Shown piece after piece: positions 38,201 through 48,629 of a stretch of DNA of 64,000 nt (the stretch's first letter is position 1; every line of letters starts with the position of its first letter). Under the pieces are notes generated by a model, which saw nothing but the letters and a program-made list of their open reading frames with translations, had not been told where the DNA came from and did no database searches. The DNA lies in NCBI RefSeq assembly GCF_000346465.2, contig NC_034009.1, positions 42,603,897 to 42,667,896 of the forward strand, written 5' to 3'. Both the position numbers and the translations under genes were made by a program. The DNA comes from Prunus persica. Taxonomy: Eukaryota; Streptophyta; Magnoliopsida; Rosales; Rosaceae.

Positions 38201-41200
38201 ATACAATGAAACCTGAATGGGCAAGTAAATAATAAATTCCTAAATCTATTTACAGTAGGAAATCAGGAATTAAAGTAAATCAATTACAATTATAATAGGA
38301 ATTCTTGGTGTGTAAGGAAAGTAAGTCAATATCCACAAGTCACGCCAACACTCCCCCTCACGTTGGTGCATAGATGTCGCCAATGCCCAACTGATCCAGT
38401 GAATTGTGGAATGCTTTACTGGAAATCGCCTTTGTCAAAATATCCGCCAATTGATCCTCGGATTTCACAAAAGGAAACTGAAACACTTTAGCCTCAAGCT
38501 TCTGTTTGATGAAGTGTCGATCTACCTCAACATGTTTAGTACGATCATGCTGAACCGGATTCTGTGCAATGGCTATAGCAGCCTTGTTGTCACAAAAGAG
38601 ATTCATTGTGGATGTAGGTTTATACCCGAGTTCAATAAGCAACTTTCTTAACCAAAGAAGTTCACAAATCCCTTTAGTCATGCCTCTGAACTCGGCTTCT
38701 GCACTGGATAAAGCTACTACATTTTGTTTCTTGCTCCTCCATGTCACCAAATTACCTCCCACGAATGTGAAGTAACCCGATGTGGATTTTCTATCTGTTA
38801 CATTACCTGCCCAATCTGCATCTGAATAACCATCAATATTTAGATGACCATGCTTTGAGAACATAAGTCCTTTTCCAGGTGCAGACTTCAAATATCTAAG
38901 TATCCGAAGAACTGCATTCATGTGGTCTTCACTTGGAGAGTGCATAAATTGACTGACAACGCTCACCGCATAAGCAATGTCTGGTCGAGTATGTGACAAA
39001 TAGATCAATCTTCCCACTAACCTTTGGTATCTTTCTTTGTTAGTTGGAACTTGATCCGGATATTCTCCAAGATGATGATTCTGAACAATAGGAGTGTCCG
39101 CAGGTTTACAATCTAGCATTCCTGTGTCTGTCAACAAGTCTAAGACATATTTCCTTTGAGAGAGAAATATGCCTTGCTGCGATCGAGCCACCTCAATTCC
39201 CAAGAAATACTTGAGTCCACCTAGATCCTTCATCTCAAACTCCGTAGCCAGATAGTCTTGTAGCTGTGATATTTCCTGTTTATCATTCCCAGTAATAATC
39301 ATATCATCAACATAGATTATTAATGCTGTTACCTTCCCTTTTTGATGTTTCAAGAACAGAGTATGATCTGAGTTGCACTGTTTGAAACCATTGTTCTTCA
39401 TTGCCATGGTGAACCGTCCAAACCATGCACGTGGTGACTTGTTTCAATCCATAACAATGCTTTTCGTAACCTGCNNNNNNNNNNNNNNNNNNNNNNNNNN
39501 NNNNNNNNNNNNNNNNNNNNNNNNNNNNNNNNNNNNNNNNNNNNNNNNNNNNNNNNNNNNNNNNNNNNNNNNNNGGATCACAGTTTGGGGACACAACGTT
39601 TACGAAAGTGTTTGTTGGAGGGCTCGCTTGGGAGACACCAACTGATGAAATGCGTAGATACTTTCAGCAGTTTGGGGAGATTCTTGAGGCTGTCATTATT
39701 GCTGATAAGAACACTGGAAAATCTAAAGGCTATGGATTTGTAAGTCTTTGATATTTTAATCAAAGATCGATGGGTTATTTTTATTTTGTCTTCTGGTTTG
39801 GCTTACTCTTGTGTTCTAATTTTATGACTAGGTGACATTTCGTGATTCGGAATCGGCAAGGAGGGCTTGTGCAAATCCAAACCCTGTGATCGATGGAAGA
39901 AGAGCAAATTGTAACATTGCTTCGTTAGGACGTCCTCGGCCTTCACCCCCGAGAGGTACATTACATATTTCAACCCGCATTTGAGGTCCTGCATTCGATT
40001 CTCCCCTCTCTCTCGTATCGTTGTATAACTTTGCTAAAACTGTGCATTTTCATGGTTTATACAGGAAGAAATCAAGCCTCCGGTCCATACCAGGGAAGTG
40101 CACCACAGGCTGCACAATCGTATGGCGGAGCGCCGCCATTGCCACCACCGCTGCCGCCACCAGCCCCTATTATATATCCACCTTACAGGTAAGAAATGTT
40201 GCATTATTATTATTTTTATAACAATTAAAGCTTTTTTTTTTTTGGAGGGTTAAAGAGAAAATGGTCCATGCATATGCAATGAATTAAATAAGTGTCGTTT
40301 TTTATGCTACATATAAATAAAATATTTCCTCGGTACAGTTGGTATCAACCTGTAAATAGCAAATATAAATCATGTAAATTGACCTTCGTAGAGAAGGTGG
40401 GGTGCCATGTTCTCTTGATGTACATATATTATGATACATTGATGGATATATTGACCAAAATCATCTATAAAATACAGCATTAATATTATATTATTAATTG
40501 CTGAAAAATGTAATTGTTTTAAGGAAATTATAAAGATTAATGGAGCTACATTTGGTAGATGAAGACGTGAATAGATTACAGTGATATTACTTAAAAAGAA
40601 ACAAATGGTCAATCTTTGTCTTCATCGGTCAACTCTAGGGTGGTGCTTCCTAAGTCTTTTGTGTTTTCCAACTTTGTTCCCCTTTTTACAAGTTCTACCC
40701 TAAAACCAATCACTCATACATCTCATTAAGTCAAAGTTAACTTAATCTCTGTTAATATGATCAGTGCGAAACACTTTAAGAAGCAAATTATTATTATTAT
40801 TTTGTTATAATAGAAGCGATATTGGATATTGGGGAGGGAGAATNNNNNNNNNNNNNNNNNNNNNNNNNNNNNNNNNNNNNNNNNNNNNNNNNNNNNNNNN
40901 NNNNNNNNNNNNNNNNNNNNNNNNNNNNNNNNNNNNNNNNNNNNNNNNNNNNNNNNNNNNNNNNNNNNNNNNNNNNNNNNNNNNNNNNNNNNNNNNNNNN
41001 NNNNNNNNNNNNNNNNNNNNNNNNNNNNNNNNNNNNNNNNNNNNNNNNNNNNNNNNNNNNNNNNNNNNNNNNNNNNNNNNNNNNNNNNNNNNNNNNNNNN
41101 NNNNNNNNNNNNNNNNNNNNNNNNNNNNNNNNNNNNNNNNNNNNNNNNNNNNNNNNNNNNNNNNNNNNNNNNNNNNNNNNNNNNNNNNNNNNNNNNNNNN

Positions 41201-43953
41201 NNNNNNNNNNNNNNNNNNNNNNNNNNNNNNNNNNNNNNNNNNNNNNNNNNNNNNNNNNNNNNNNNNNNNNNNNNNNNNNNNNNNNNNNNNNNNNNNNNNN
41301 NNNNNNNNNNNNNNNNNNNNNNNNNNNNNNNNNNNNNNNNNNNNNNNNNNNNNNNNNNNNNNNNNNNNNNNNNNNNNNNNNNNNNNNNNNNNNNNNNNNN
41401 NNNNNNNNNNNNNNNNNNNNNNNNNNNNNNNNNNNNNNNNNNNNNNNNNNNNNNNNNNNNNNNNNNNNNNNNNNNNNNNNNNNNNNNNNNNNNNNNNNNN
41501 NNNNNNNNNNNNNNNNNNNNNNNNNNNNNNNNNNNNNNNNNNNNNNNNNNNNNNNNNNNNNNNNNNNNNNNNNNNNNNNNNNNNNNNNNNNNNNNNNTTG
41601 TCCCACGGAACTACCAACTCAGGGACACATTTCAGAGTGAATTAATGTAAATGGAGTAGTACACTTGTTCGTACTCAACGGGTAGGGCACACGGTGACTC
41701 TTGGCCAAAATACAAGTATCACATGTGAAGTCAGAGTCTTTGAAACCTGAGAATAAATCTGGTATAAGATGCTTCATATAACTAAAAGACGGATGTCCCA
41801 ATCGACGATGCCACAACCAAATTTGCTTTTGTTTGCTATCAAAGGAATGTGTCACACTGTTAGCCACGCCGGGACTGAAGTCATCGACATAATATAGCCC
41901 CCCTCTCTTAGTACCACGACCAAGAATCTCCTTAGTGTGAATATCCTGAAGCAAACAAAAACTCGGGTAAATGAGTACACAACAATTCAATTGTTCAGTA
42001 AGCTGACTAACTGACAACAATTTAGTGGATAAAGATGGAACAAGTAAAGTATTAGACAGTGTGAGAGAGGATGAGAGTGCAACAGTGCCAGCCCCTGTCA
42101 CAGGATAAGTAACACCATTGGCATTTGCAATACATGTTCGTCGAGGTTGTGTAGTATTCAAAAAATCATCAGGATCAAACGTCATATGATCAGTTGCACC
42201 AGAATCAATTATCCAGCTCTTGGAATCAATCTTATCGGAAGTATGGAATCCATAACCAGTACCATTACTGGTCATATTGCATTGTCCTCGATCTGTAAGA
42301 GTAGCCCACCAATCGGGGTAGCCATGCGATGTAAAACAAGTCTCACAAGTGTGTCTCGGATCACCACAATATGCGCAATTTGGTCCATGTGTCGGGGTCG
42401 TTAGTCTAGAAGTCATAAGCTGTGCAGCGGAAGAAGCATAGGATACAGGTTGAGTAGGAATTTGGATCGGAATCTGAGCATGAGTCGGGGCCGGAGTCGG
42501 AGTCGAAATCGGAATCGGGGTCTGAATCATAGACAAATTCGAGGTTGGGGTCATCATCGAAGTAGGGGTCGTGGTCGTCTTCGGAGTCGGGGTCAGGGTC
42601 GTCGTCGTCATAGTCGGGGTCGGGGTCGGGGTCGTCAAAAGAAGATCCTGATTCTGGATCGGGGTCTGAATCATAGACAAATTCGGGGTTGGGGTCATCA
42701 TCGGAGTGCGGGTCGGGGTCGTCTTCGGAGTCGGGGTCGGGGTCGTCTGGGCACTCAACTCAACGATGGTTGGTTGAGAATGAGAGAAGGAGTCGGTGGT
42801 GCTACCTCCATGAGGGTTGAAAAAATCATCAACCCTCATAGCGGCGGCGGAGTTTTGAAACTAGAGTCAGCAATTCCAAGATCGCCGCTCTGATACCATG
42901 CTAAAATATGAAAACTATGAGAGAGTATTTGTTTGTGGGAATTTTCTGTGTATTCTTCTCATTGTAGGAGGTCATATTTATAATACAATGAAACCTGAAT
43001 GGGCAAGTAAATAATAAATTCCTAAATCTATTTACAGTAGGAAATCAGGAATTAAAGTAAATCAATTACAATTATAATAGGAATTCTTGGTGTGTAAGGA
43101 AAGTAAGTCAATATCCACAAGTCACGCCAACAGATACCTGTGGTTTTGAGTGGTCATGCCTGCAACAATTTTGATAGTCATTTTCTTTTTGGTCCGAATC
43201 TTAAGTTTTAATAAACCCCACTCTTGGTCTGACATTAACCCCACTCTTTAAAAGCACTTAAATACAAATTTTTGTCGAACGATGTCTCAGTACTGCGTTA
43301 CAATCCATGATGTGTCATGCTGAAAATATGGACCGTCCGAGCTAATATTGACATATAGTACAATTTGTCCTTCTAGCACCAGAAGATATATAATTTCCAT
43401 GATCTTCTCTTTCCTTTCCTTAATCTTTCAACTTCTATAAAATAAAATAAAAATTCTATGTCTTCAACTATTTCATACTTAAAGATTTGTTTATCATTGA
43501 CATGTTCCGAGTAATTAGTTTTTTCTTTCTAAAATTTTAGCTACTGAATAATGTGGTAAATGATACGACAATATCTTATAGTTGCTAGAAACAAATGAAG
43601 TTCAAAATACGCCCAACAAAATAAATAAAGTACTGAACATTTGTTGAGATTCAAAATTTTAAATTAAGTTTATCACGGTGTTTGTAGCATTGCTTTATAT
43701 TGTCAGACTATTAATCATCGCCATTGATTTGGTCATATATGAAATTGTCTTTCAATGGGTGTATTATTCTTATATATTAGGGCAAACAACTGTGCTCTTA
43801 AAATTTCTTTCTAAATTGCTGCTATATGTAGAGCATGTGCTCATGTGGAAATCTATACTGTTGTTCTTGGTCTCAGATTCACAGAATCCACAACATGCGT
43901 CTACAGAAACAGAAGCTGGAGTTGTTACTTCAGAAAGTACTCCAGATGCCTAA
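35295..43953 (+). CDS. ARP1-like single-RRM RNA-binding protein
   Basis: A plant RNA-binding protein similar to Arabidopsis ARP1 (ABA-regulated RNA-binding protein), expected in the nucleus or cytoplasm; its RNA targets cannot be told from sequence. Coding exons are 35295-35477, 35570-35693, 35803-35926, 36780-36819, 36914-37208 and 43877-43953. They sum to 843 nt, 280 residues, in frame throughout. The RRM starts near residue 16, with RNP2 VFVGGL at 18-23 and RNP1 KGYGFVTF at 57-64, followed by the family's [20 protein letters not shown]. The rest is a Pro/Tyr/Gln-rich low-complexity tail, likely disordered. The ATG at 35295 is chosen because an upstream extension in this frame lacks an ATG. 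Intron 5 is 6.7 kb because a copia element sits in it. Exon 5 could start 3 bp later (NAGNAG acceptor), removing one Gln. Confidence 0.9.
36824..36842. repeat. (TC)n microsatellite just after exon 4 of the RRM gene
   Basis: A short TC run begins a few bases inside intron 4, directly after the donor GTTAGT. Confidence 0.8.
37741..37792. repeat. Two tandem copies of a 25-bp unit in RRM intron 5
   Basis: CTCACGTCATATAGTATACATATA-type unit (ACGTCATATAGTATACATA) occurs twice in direct succession. Each unit includes the near-palindrome TATAGTATACATATA. Confidence 0.8.
38117..38350 (-). repeat. 3' LTR of the copia element
   Basis: TG..CA ends, 234 bp, apparently identical to 42899-43132. The polypurine tract lies at 38351-38359 (GAGGGGGAG on the minus strand). 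Confidence 0.95.
38358..39474 (-). pseudogene. Copia pol C-terminal part: reverse transcriptase and RNase H
   Basis: The 349-residue open frame 38358-39407 carries the YVDDM reverse-transcriptase active site, [58 protein letters not shown] and the RNase H end [19 protein letters not shown]. Just upstream, near 39440, the expected YGLKQ segment is present but in a different frame, a one-base shift beside the N run. That may be a true mutation or a contig-edge error. The N-terminal part of reverse transcriptase and all of integrase fall in the gap region. Confidence 0.9.
39475..39574. other. Assembly gap, 100 N
   Basis: Exactly 100 unknown bases, a conventional fixed size for a gap of unknown length. 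Any open frame that crosses it is meaningless. Confidence 0.98.
39575..40843 (+). other. Misplaced duplicate contig of the RRM gene (exons 1-3 and part of intron 3)
   Basis: This 1269-bp piece matches 35314-36578 almost perfectly. The offset goes from 4262 at its start to 4265 at its end, which I can account for with three one-base insertions, all in homopolymers (a T run and two A runs in intron 3). It holds the 3' part of exon 1, exons 2 and 3, and most of intron 3, and it is bounded by N on both sides. It is not a second gene: it lies inside a retrotransposon body and begins and ends at gap edges. Confidence 0.9.
40844..41597. other. Assembly gap, 754 N
   Basis: Unknown bases, apparently an estimated-size gap. 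Frames reported across it are artefacts. Confidence 0.98.
41619..42839 (-). pseudogene. Copia gag-protease-preintegrase part with atypical Thr/Pro-rich N-terminus
   Basis: A 406-residue minus-strand frame. Residues about 30-140 are a repetitive [17 protein letters not shown] tract. Then come a zinc-knuckle-like Cys cluster ([14 protein letters not shown]), the aspartic-protease box DSGATDHMT, and the gag-pre-integrase motif [10 protein letters not shown] with CDTC. The usual capsid region of copia Gag between the start and the Cys cluster is missing. The frame stops at 41619, 20 bp from the gap, where integrase should begin, either a real stop or a contig-edge error. The tract comes from a GGGGTCGG-rich minisatellite (42450-42760) that includes two copies of a longer unit with TGAATCATAGACAAATTCG. 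Confidence 0.85.
42887..42898 (-). other. Primer-binding site of the copia element
   Basis: TGGTATCAGAGC on the minus strand, directly next to the 5' LTR end, complementary to the 3' end of initiator tRNA-Met, the usual primer of plant copia elements. Confidence 0.95.
42899..43132 (-). repeat. 5' LTR of the copia element
   Basis: 234 bp, TG..CA ends, apparently identical to the left LTR, followed by the target duplication GATAC (43133-43137). Confidence 0.95.
43138..43876. other. Remainder of RRM intron 5
   Basis: AT-rich intron sequence up to the acceptor TCTCAG before exon 6. Nothing else recognised. Confidence 0.7.
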
Positions 43954-45264
43954 AAGGACTCGTTGATATATACATGATTTCATGAAAAAAATTTCATTTG
44001 TATAAACTTTATAATTAAAAGGTCATGTTCTCTTTATCAGCCGATCATTATTTTCCGTTTGGCAGCCATTCATAGTATTTTTTGGGTCGAAATAGGTGAA
44101 TACTGCTTCAACATTTCTTGTGTTCAACACAGCTATTATGTGGCAAGAAAAAGATTATCAACTAATCAACCAACTCATGCATTTTTTTTGGTCTATTCCC
44201 TTTCTATATTAATTTACTTTGTTCATTTTTAAACTGTATCATTTCTCCAGTAAAATGTATGAAGAAATTTTGTTCTGGGCCCGTACGGGAAGTTAATGTC
44301 GAACTTGAGCCAACACGTCTTACGCAATTGAGCAAAATGTGCAACTCAAAATGTTATGTAGTGGATCTTCATATAGTGGCTTCTTCCAAACGAATGCACC
44401 ATTTGTTACCATATGCATCGATGTTCACAGAGCATTGCTACGCTTACCAAATGACATAACAGTATGTAATTCATTCCAATCTAAATCGGCTATGAACAGG
44501 GTCGGCCTTGGGCCTAGGCACCAAGGGCGATGCCCAGGGCTCCAAAATTTATATATACAGAGAGGTTTCGTTGAGGGATTGTAAGACTCACTCTATATTG
44601 TATTTCACTAATTCAAACCTTCTTTTTATAGATATTCATTCAAATTCTACAAAAAAAAAATCACTTGAATATAATATCATTTGACCATTCAATTAAATTA
44701 TTAAAAATTAAGAACTCTTTTGAAGCACTGTGTTAATTGATATTTTGTTGGTTTCAATTAGATGCCTTAATGATTTTCAATTTATCTCATTTTTTGCAAG
44801 GATGATATATGAATGAAGACTTGAAAAATAGATGGTTTGGATCGTTGGAGGAAAAAAAAAAATAGTAAGGTACCCTAGAGGGTGTCCCTCAAATAAAATA
44901 ATTTGAGGAATCCCTCAATGAAGGAGACTGTTTATATATATAGGGATCTCTTAGTCTTCCTATCTTTGTGCTTCAATCTCTCACTGAAAAGCTCACACTT
45001 TAAAATAAAAAATAAAAATCTAATCTTTGTCTTTGAAACTGAAAGTGACCAAGAGAAGAGGAGCATGAAAGTTTAAAAAACAAACTAGATTTTTGAATTC
45101 TTTAAATTATTAATGTTAATAAGTTGGGAAATTTTTTGAAGTTTGTAAAATGGATAAATGTTTTTGGGTTTATGTAATTTTCTGAAGCCTGTTTATAGGA
45201 TTTGAACTGTCAGAGTCTCTCAATACCATTTCATGTGTAATTAGAGCCTGGGTGATGAAGTAAG

Positions 45265-46582
45265 AGCATCTCCAGGAGAGTCTCCAAATTTTAGTCAAAT
45301 TCTAGCTAAAATAGCTAAGAAGCCATTATGGCAAACTACTTAAAAGGTGCTTCGTCCAACAATGCTCTCTATTTTAGCTAACCTCAAATATTTTATTATT
45401 TCTTAAAATTTAAACATTTAGTATACCTACTTTTCCAACTGCTAGTTTACTAGTCTTGGATTTTTTTCTTGCTAGTTTAAGTAATCCATTTAGGTTGATC
45501 CTTCAATAGATGCCAACAATGCTCATACACAAATGCTAATCCCATGAGTTGTTGATACATTTCTTTTGCTTCTAAGATATGTACAGCATTTTAATAATCA
45601 ATCAAACAGTTTGTAAAAATACAAATCATTTACAGTGTCAAAAACACAAATCATTTACAGCGTCAAAAACACAAGTTATTTACAGTGTCAAAAACACAAA
45701 TCATCATACACATCAAGTAAGAAATTTCAAAAATTTCTCATTTATTTGCAATAATAAATATACATAATGACTAAATTTGATTGTAAAATTTTGGCAAGAA
45801 GATTACCCTGTCTTGTTCACAACAAAATTCTTAGCTCTTTGTGGTTTCTTAGTGGGTGGTCTAGTTGGAACAATCACTTGAGGCATGTCATTGTCCCCTT
45901 CATTTTGGTTTGCAGTTGTGTAACCAAATGTTGAATATGTATTATCTACAGAATCCATCTACATATATAGCCTCATGACATTAAACCACCGTTAAGATTA
46001 TTCTTAAAATACATTTTTGTAGAGAAGCACCTCCTAACAAAAACTAACGAGAAGCTTTGTGAAGCCACCCATCAAACAATTTGCAGGCATAGTTAAGTTC
46101 AAATCAACACAAACCATAAAATGCATTAATCTGAACCTTGCCTAACTTGAAATGGTTGTAGGTATTCAAAACTTGGCAAATCAAGTAATTTCAAACACTT
46201 CCAAGCAAAAACCTAGAAACCCATATACAAATTTCAAACCTAGAAATCCATACACAAATTTCAAGTATAGTTTAAAAGGAATTTTCAAATTTCATCTGGA
46301 AAGACCACTTAGAGTTCAAAGAGAGGTAGAGAAACATAGAAACAAGGTGAGAGAGACTTCACAGAGAGAAGACGATGGAGACTTTGAAGTTTTGAATTTG
46401 AATTTTTTATTGTTGCAACGAGATGGCTTGAATTTCTCTCTCCTCCTTACTAGATGTAGCAAGCCAAAATTGTGTTCTCCAAAATGGCGAGAGAGGTAGC
46501 GACGTTGCTAGAGTGTTGTTTTTCCTTCTTTTTCACCAAAATAACTAGGGGTGAGAGAATAAAGAGTCTTCTAAAGATGCTC
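45265..46582 (-). mobile_element. PIF/Harbinger-like deletion derivative nested in the hAT element
   Basis: The ends are inverted repeats (GAGCATCTCCAGGAGAG at the left; the right end reads GAGCATCTTTAGAAGAC on the other strand), flanked by TAA on both sides, the 3-bp target preference of PIF/Harbinger. On the minus strand a short frame, about 45806-45958, encodes roughly 50 residues starting MDSVDNTYST and ending RPPTKKPQRAKNFVV before a stop. This resembles the start of the Myb/SANT protein of these elements (inference from family memory). The transposase is absent, so the copy is internally deleted. Confidence 0.65.
45619..45705. repeat. Minisatellite, about 25-bp unit, three to four copies
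   Basis: Repeats of CAAATCATTTACAG plus TGTCAAAAACA with single-base differences between copies, inside the Harbinger-like element. Confidence 0.85.
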
Positions 46583-46715
46583 TAAGGTAAGCATGTTGAG
46601 GACCTCGGCTCCTTCTCAAAAATAGTCAATCAATTAACTAAGGGAAAAAGCCTAATTTAATTTATGGCTTTGAGCTTTGGGCTGCCCAAAAGTTAAGGTC
46701 GACCGTGACTATAAA

Positions 46716-47250
46716 CCTCATTTATTTCTAAGTGTACACTTTAACATATGTACATATACAAATTTGAGTATAATATTTTTGGTGTTTAAATTATAAGAAG
46801 GTTGACATAATTTTATGTGCATTGTGTAGCCTTACGTAGAGAGAGAGAAAAAAAGAAGAAGAAAAGAATACACGAGGTTTATACTCTACGCGTTCATCTA
46901 ACCCCACACTTGTGACAAGAGATCAATTCTCAAACTTTGCCTCTTTCGGAATCTTCATGACTAAATATACACATACACAAAACTAAGGATGACGGGTCTC
47001 TTTCATGTTATGGTACAAGATTTGCTCTCTTAAGAACCTCATTTGCATAAAAATTTGCTATTAGTTTAGTGATGTTTCCCTTTTCAATATTGAAAGAAAT
47101 TTCATGTATCAATCAACCCTCATTTGTTAAACTTAAAAGGAGTGTGATTTGCCTAAAGTTAAAACTTTGAAATACACTTCACCCAACTCGTTCGGCCCAC
47201 AATTGGGCTTCAGCTCAGCCCTTGTTGAGTTGAGTAAACTCTTCTATTAG
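46716..47250. other. Intergenic DNA, nothing recognised
   Basis: AT-rich sequence with a GA-rich run near 46840. No gene found. Confidence 0.4.
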
Positions 47251-47672
47251 AGCACCTCCACCCCAAAGGGGAAGGGCAAGGCAAGGTTCCTTTGTCTTTT
47301 TTGTTTCCACCCCTATGGGCTAGGGCAAGGGCAATTACTATTCACATAAGATATGAGCAGATGAATTTGTATAGAGTTTTTGGTGTGGGAAGTAAAGAAT
47401 ATGGATAGGTATTTATATATATAAAAAATTCTAAAATTCTAGGTATTTTTTTCAATTTTTTTTATAAAAAAATTTTGGTTGTTAAGTCATCATTGTGTTA
47501 GCAGCCTTCGGGCAACAGCCCAGGCAATTCTTGCCCGTGGGCTTGCCCCAGCTGGTGGGTCTCACCCCTTGCCAGGGCTGGACCTTGCGCACAGGAGGGG
47601 GTTTTTGGGCCTGGGGTTGGCTTTTTCCTGCCTCTGCCCCTTGCGCTGGAGCTGCCCTTAGGAGGTGATCAA
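47251..47672. mobile_element. Probable small DNA transposon sharing a family with 54480-54820
   Basis: GAGCACCTCC at the left is answered by GGAGGTGATC at the right, and the adjacent arms both contain GGGCAAGG/CCTTGCCC words. The interior segment 47336-47440, reversed, matches 54594-54700 (shared phrases include ACACCAAAA-CTC-ATA-AAATT and TGTGAATAGT). Boundaries and target duplication are uncertain. Confidence 0.45.
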
Positions 47673-48159
47673 GCTTTGAGCTTGAATTTTGGCCCAGTAC
47701 TAAAGTTTTTTGGCCCCTTTTTTTTGGACCATGGGCCAGTTGATCCAATAGCCCTCAAACTTTTTAGTTGATGTTTTTTTTTTTTTTGAAAAATTTATTC
47801 AGTGAATAATTTGCCTCCTACGTCTCACAGTCTACACAATGATCACATAATGGCTTGATGATGTTGATCAAAGTATATTGCTTTTGCTAGCTATCACATG
47901 GCTAGTTCAGCATCGAATGCAAAGAAAACCGCATGCATTCATTCTTCTCTAAGCTATAGAACTAGTACTACTGGCTTTACTGCTGTGGTAAATGGTAATT
48001 AATTGAAAGATAGCATGTCAGCTTTCAGAAAATAAAGGTAGCTAGGATGAACGACTAATCAAACTATATAGCTAGGTTAAGTAAAACTTGCACGTAATGA
48101 ATATTGATTGAAATGTCCACATGCACATCCTAAATAACTAGAAATTAATGATTCACCCT

Positions 48160-48243
48160 GCAACTCTCTCTCTCTCTCTCTCTCCCCTCTCCCTCTGCTC
48201 TTCTGTGTGTGTCTGGTGTGAGTTGACTGTTGGGTATGTACAT

Positions 48244-48293
<50 letters not shown>
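48160..48293. promoter_or_regulatory. Facing (CT)n and (GA)n tracts in the WIP gene promoter
   Basis: A CT run (48164-48184) is followed about 65 bp later by a GA run of some 44 bp (48249-48292), and another CT run lies at 48490-48513. The first two are complementary and could form a hairpin. GA/CT repeats bind plant BBR/BPC GAGA factors, so a regulatory role for the zinc-finger gene starting at 48630 is plausible but unproven. Confidence 0.5.
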
Positions 48294-48629
48294 CATGATG
48301 ATACAAATTGCCTTAGATTTTCAACCCTCTGTGGTGCAAATGTTGCTAAATTCAGATGACAGGGGCCACAGAATTTAAGGTTATTTCCTTCCTTTCCCCA
48401 AAGATACACACAGTGCAGACAGCACATAGTTATGACCCCCTCAACAATGGTTCTTTTCACTCAACTGCAATATTCTCCAGCCAACCCCTTCTCTCTCTCT
48501 CTCTCTCTCTCTCATGATTACAATGCATTCATTTCAAGCTATGATCTCATTATAAATGCCTTGATCTTAAATCAATTATGTTGCACACCATTCATTCTAT
48601 GTAGTTTTAATAATTAGTGCTCTTATAAT

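Larger units (their letters stand above)
38117..43132 (-). mobile_element. Young Ty1/copia LTR retrotransposon in RRM intron 5
   Basis: The element has 234-bp LTRs at 38117-38350 and 42899-43132, each beginning TGCTAAAATATG and ending ACGCCAACA. They appear identical on reading. A 5-bp target duplication, GATAC, flanks it (38112-38116 and 43133-43137). Oriented on the minus strand, the 5' LTR is the right one. The primer-binding site TGGTATCAGAGC follows it and the purine tract GAGGGGGAG precedes the 3' LTR. The middle is lost to N runs and a misplaced contig (39475-41597). The remaining coding parts belong to one copia polyprotein. The insertion is antisense to the host gene and its LTRs carry no obvious splice-site damage to that gene. 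Confidence 0.95.
44497..46707. mobile_element. hAT-type element, host of a nested insertion
   Basis: The left end CAGGGTCGGCCTT and the right end AAGGTCGACCGTG are imperfect inverted repeats, close to the CAGGGCCGGCCC ends common in plant hAT elements. Flanking 8-mers GCTATGAA (44489-44496) and ACTATAAA (46708-46715) agree at six of eight positions, an aged target duplication. Most of its length is the separate Harbinger-like element at 45265-46582. I see no transposase in the rest. Confidence 0.65.

Noticed and set aside
39578..40612. Second RRM gene
   Set aside because: Nearly identical to 35314-36578, bounded by N on both sides and inside a retrotransposon; treated as an assembly duplicate.
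40764..41650. Several 270-290-residue frames
   Set aside because: They cross the 754-N gap and consist almost wholly of unknown residues.
42450..42893. 147-residue Arg/Ser/Gly-rich frame on the plus strand, looking like an SR protein
   Set aside because: It is the antisense of the copia Thr/Pro minisatellite; the minus strand carries the real polyprotein motifs.
46152..46499. 115-residue frame
   Set aside because: Lies inside the Harbinger-like element, contains an internal duplication (PRNPYTNFK twice) and has no family resemblance.
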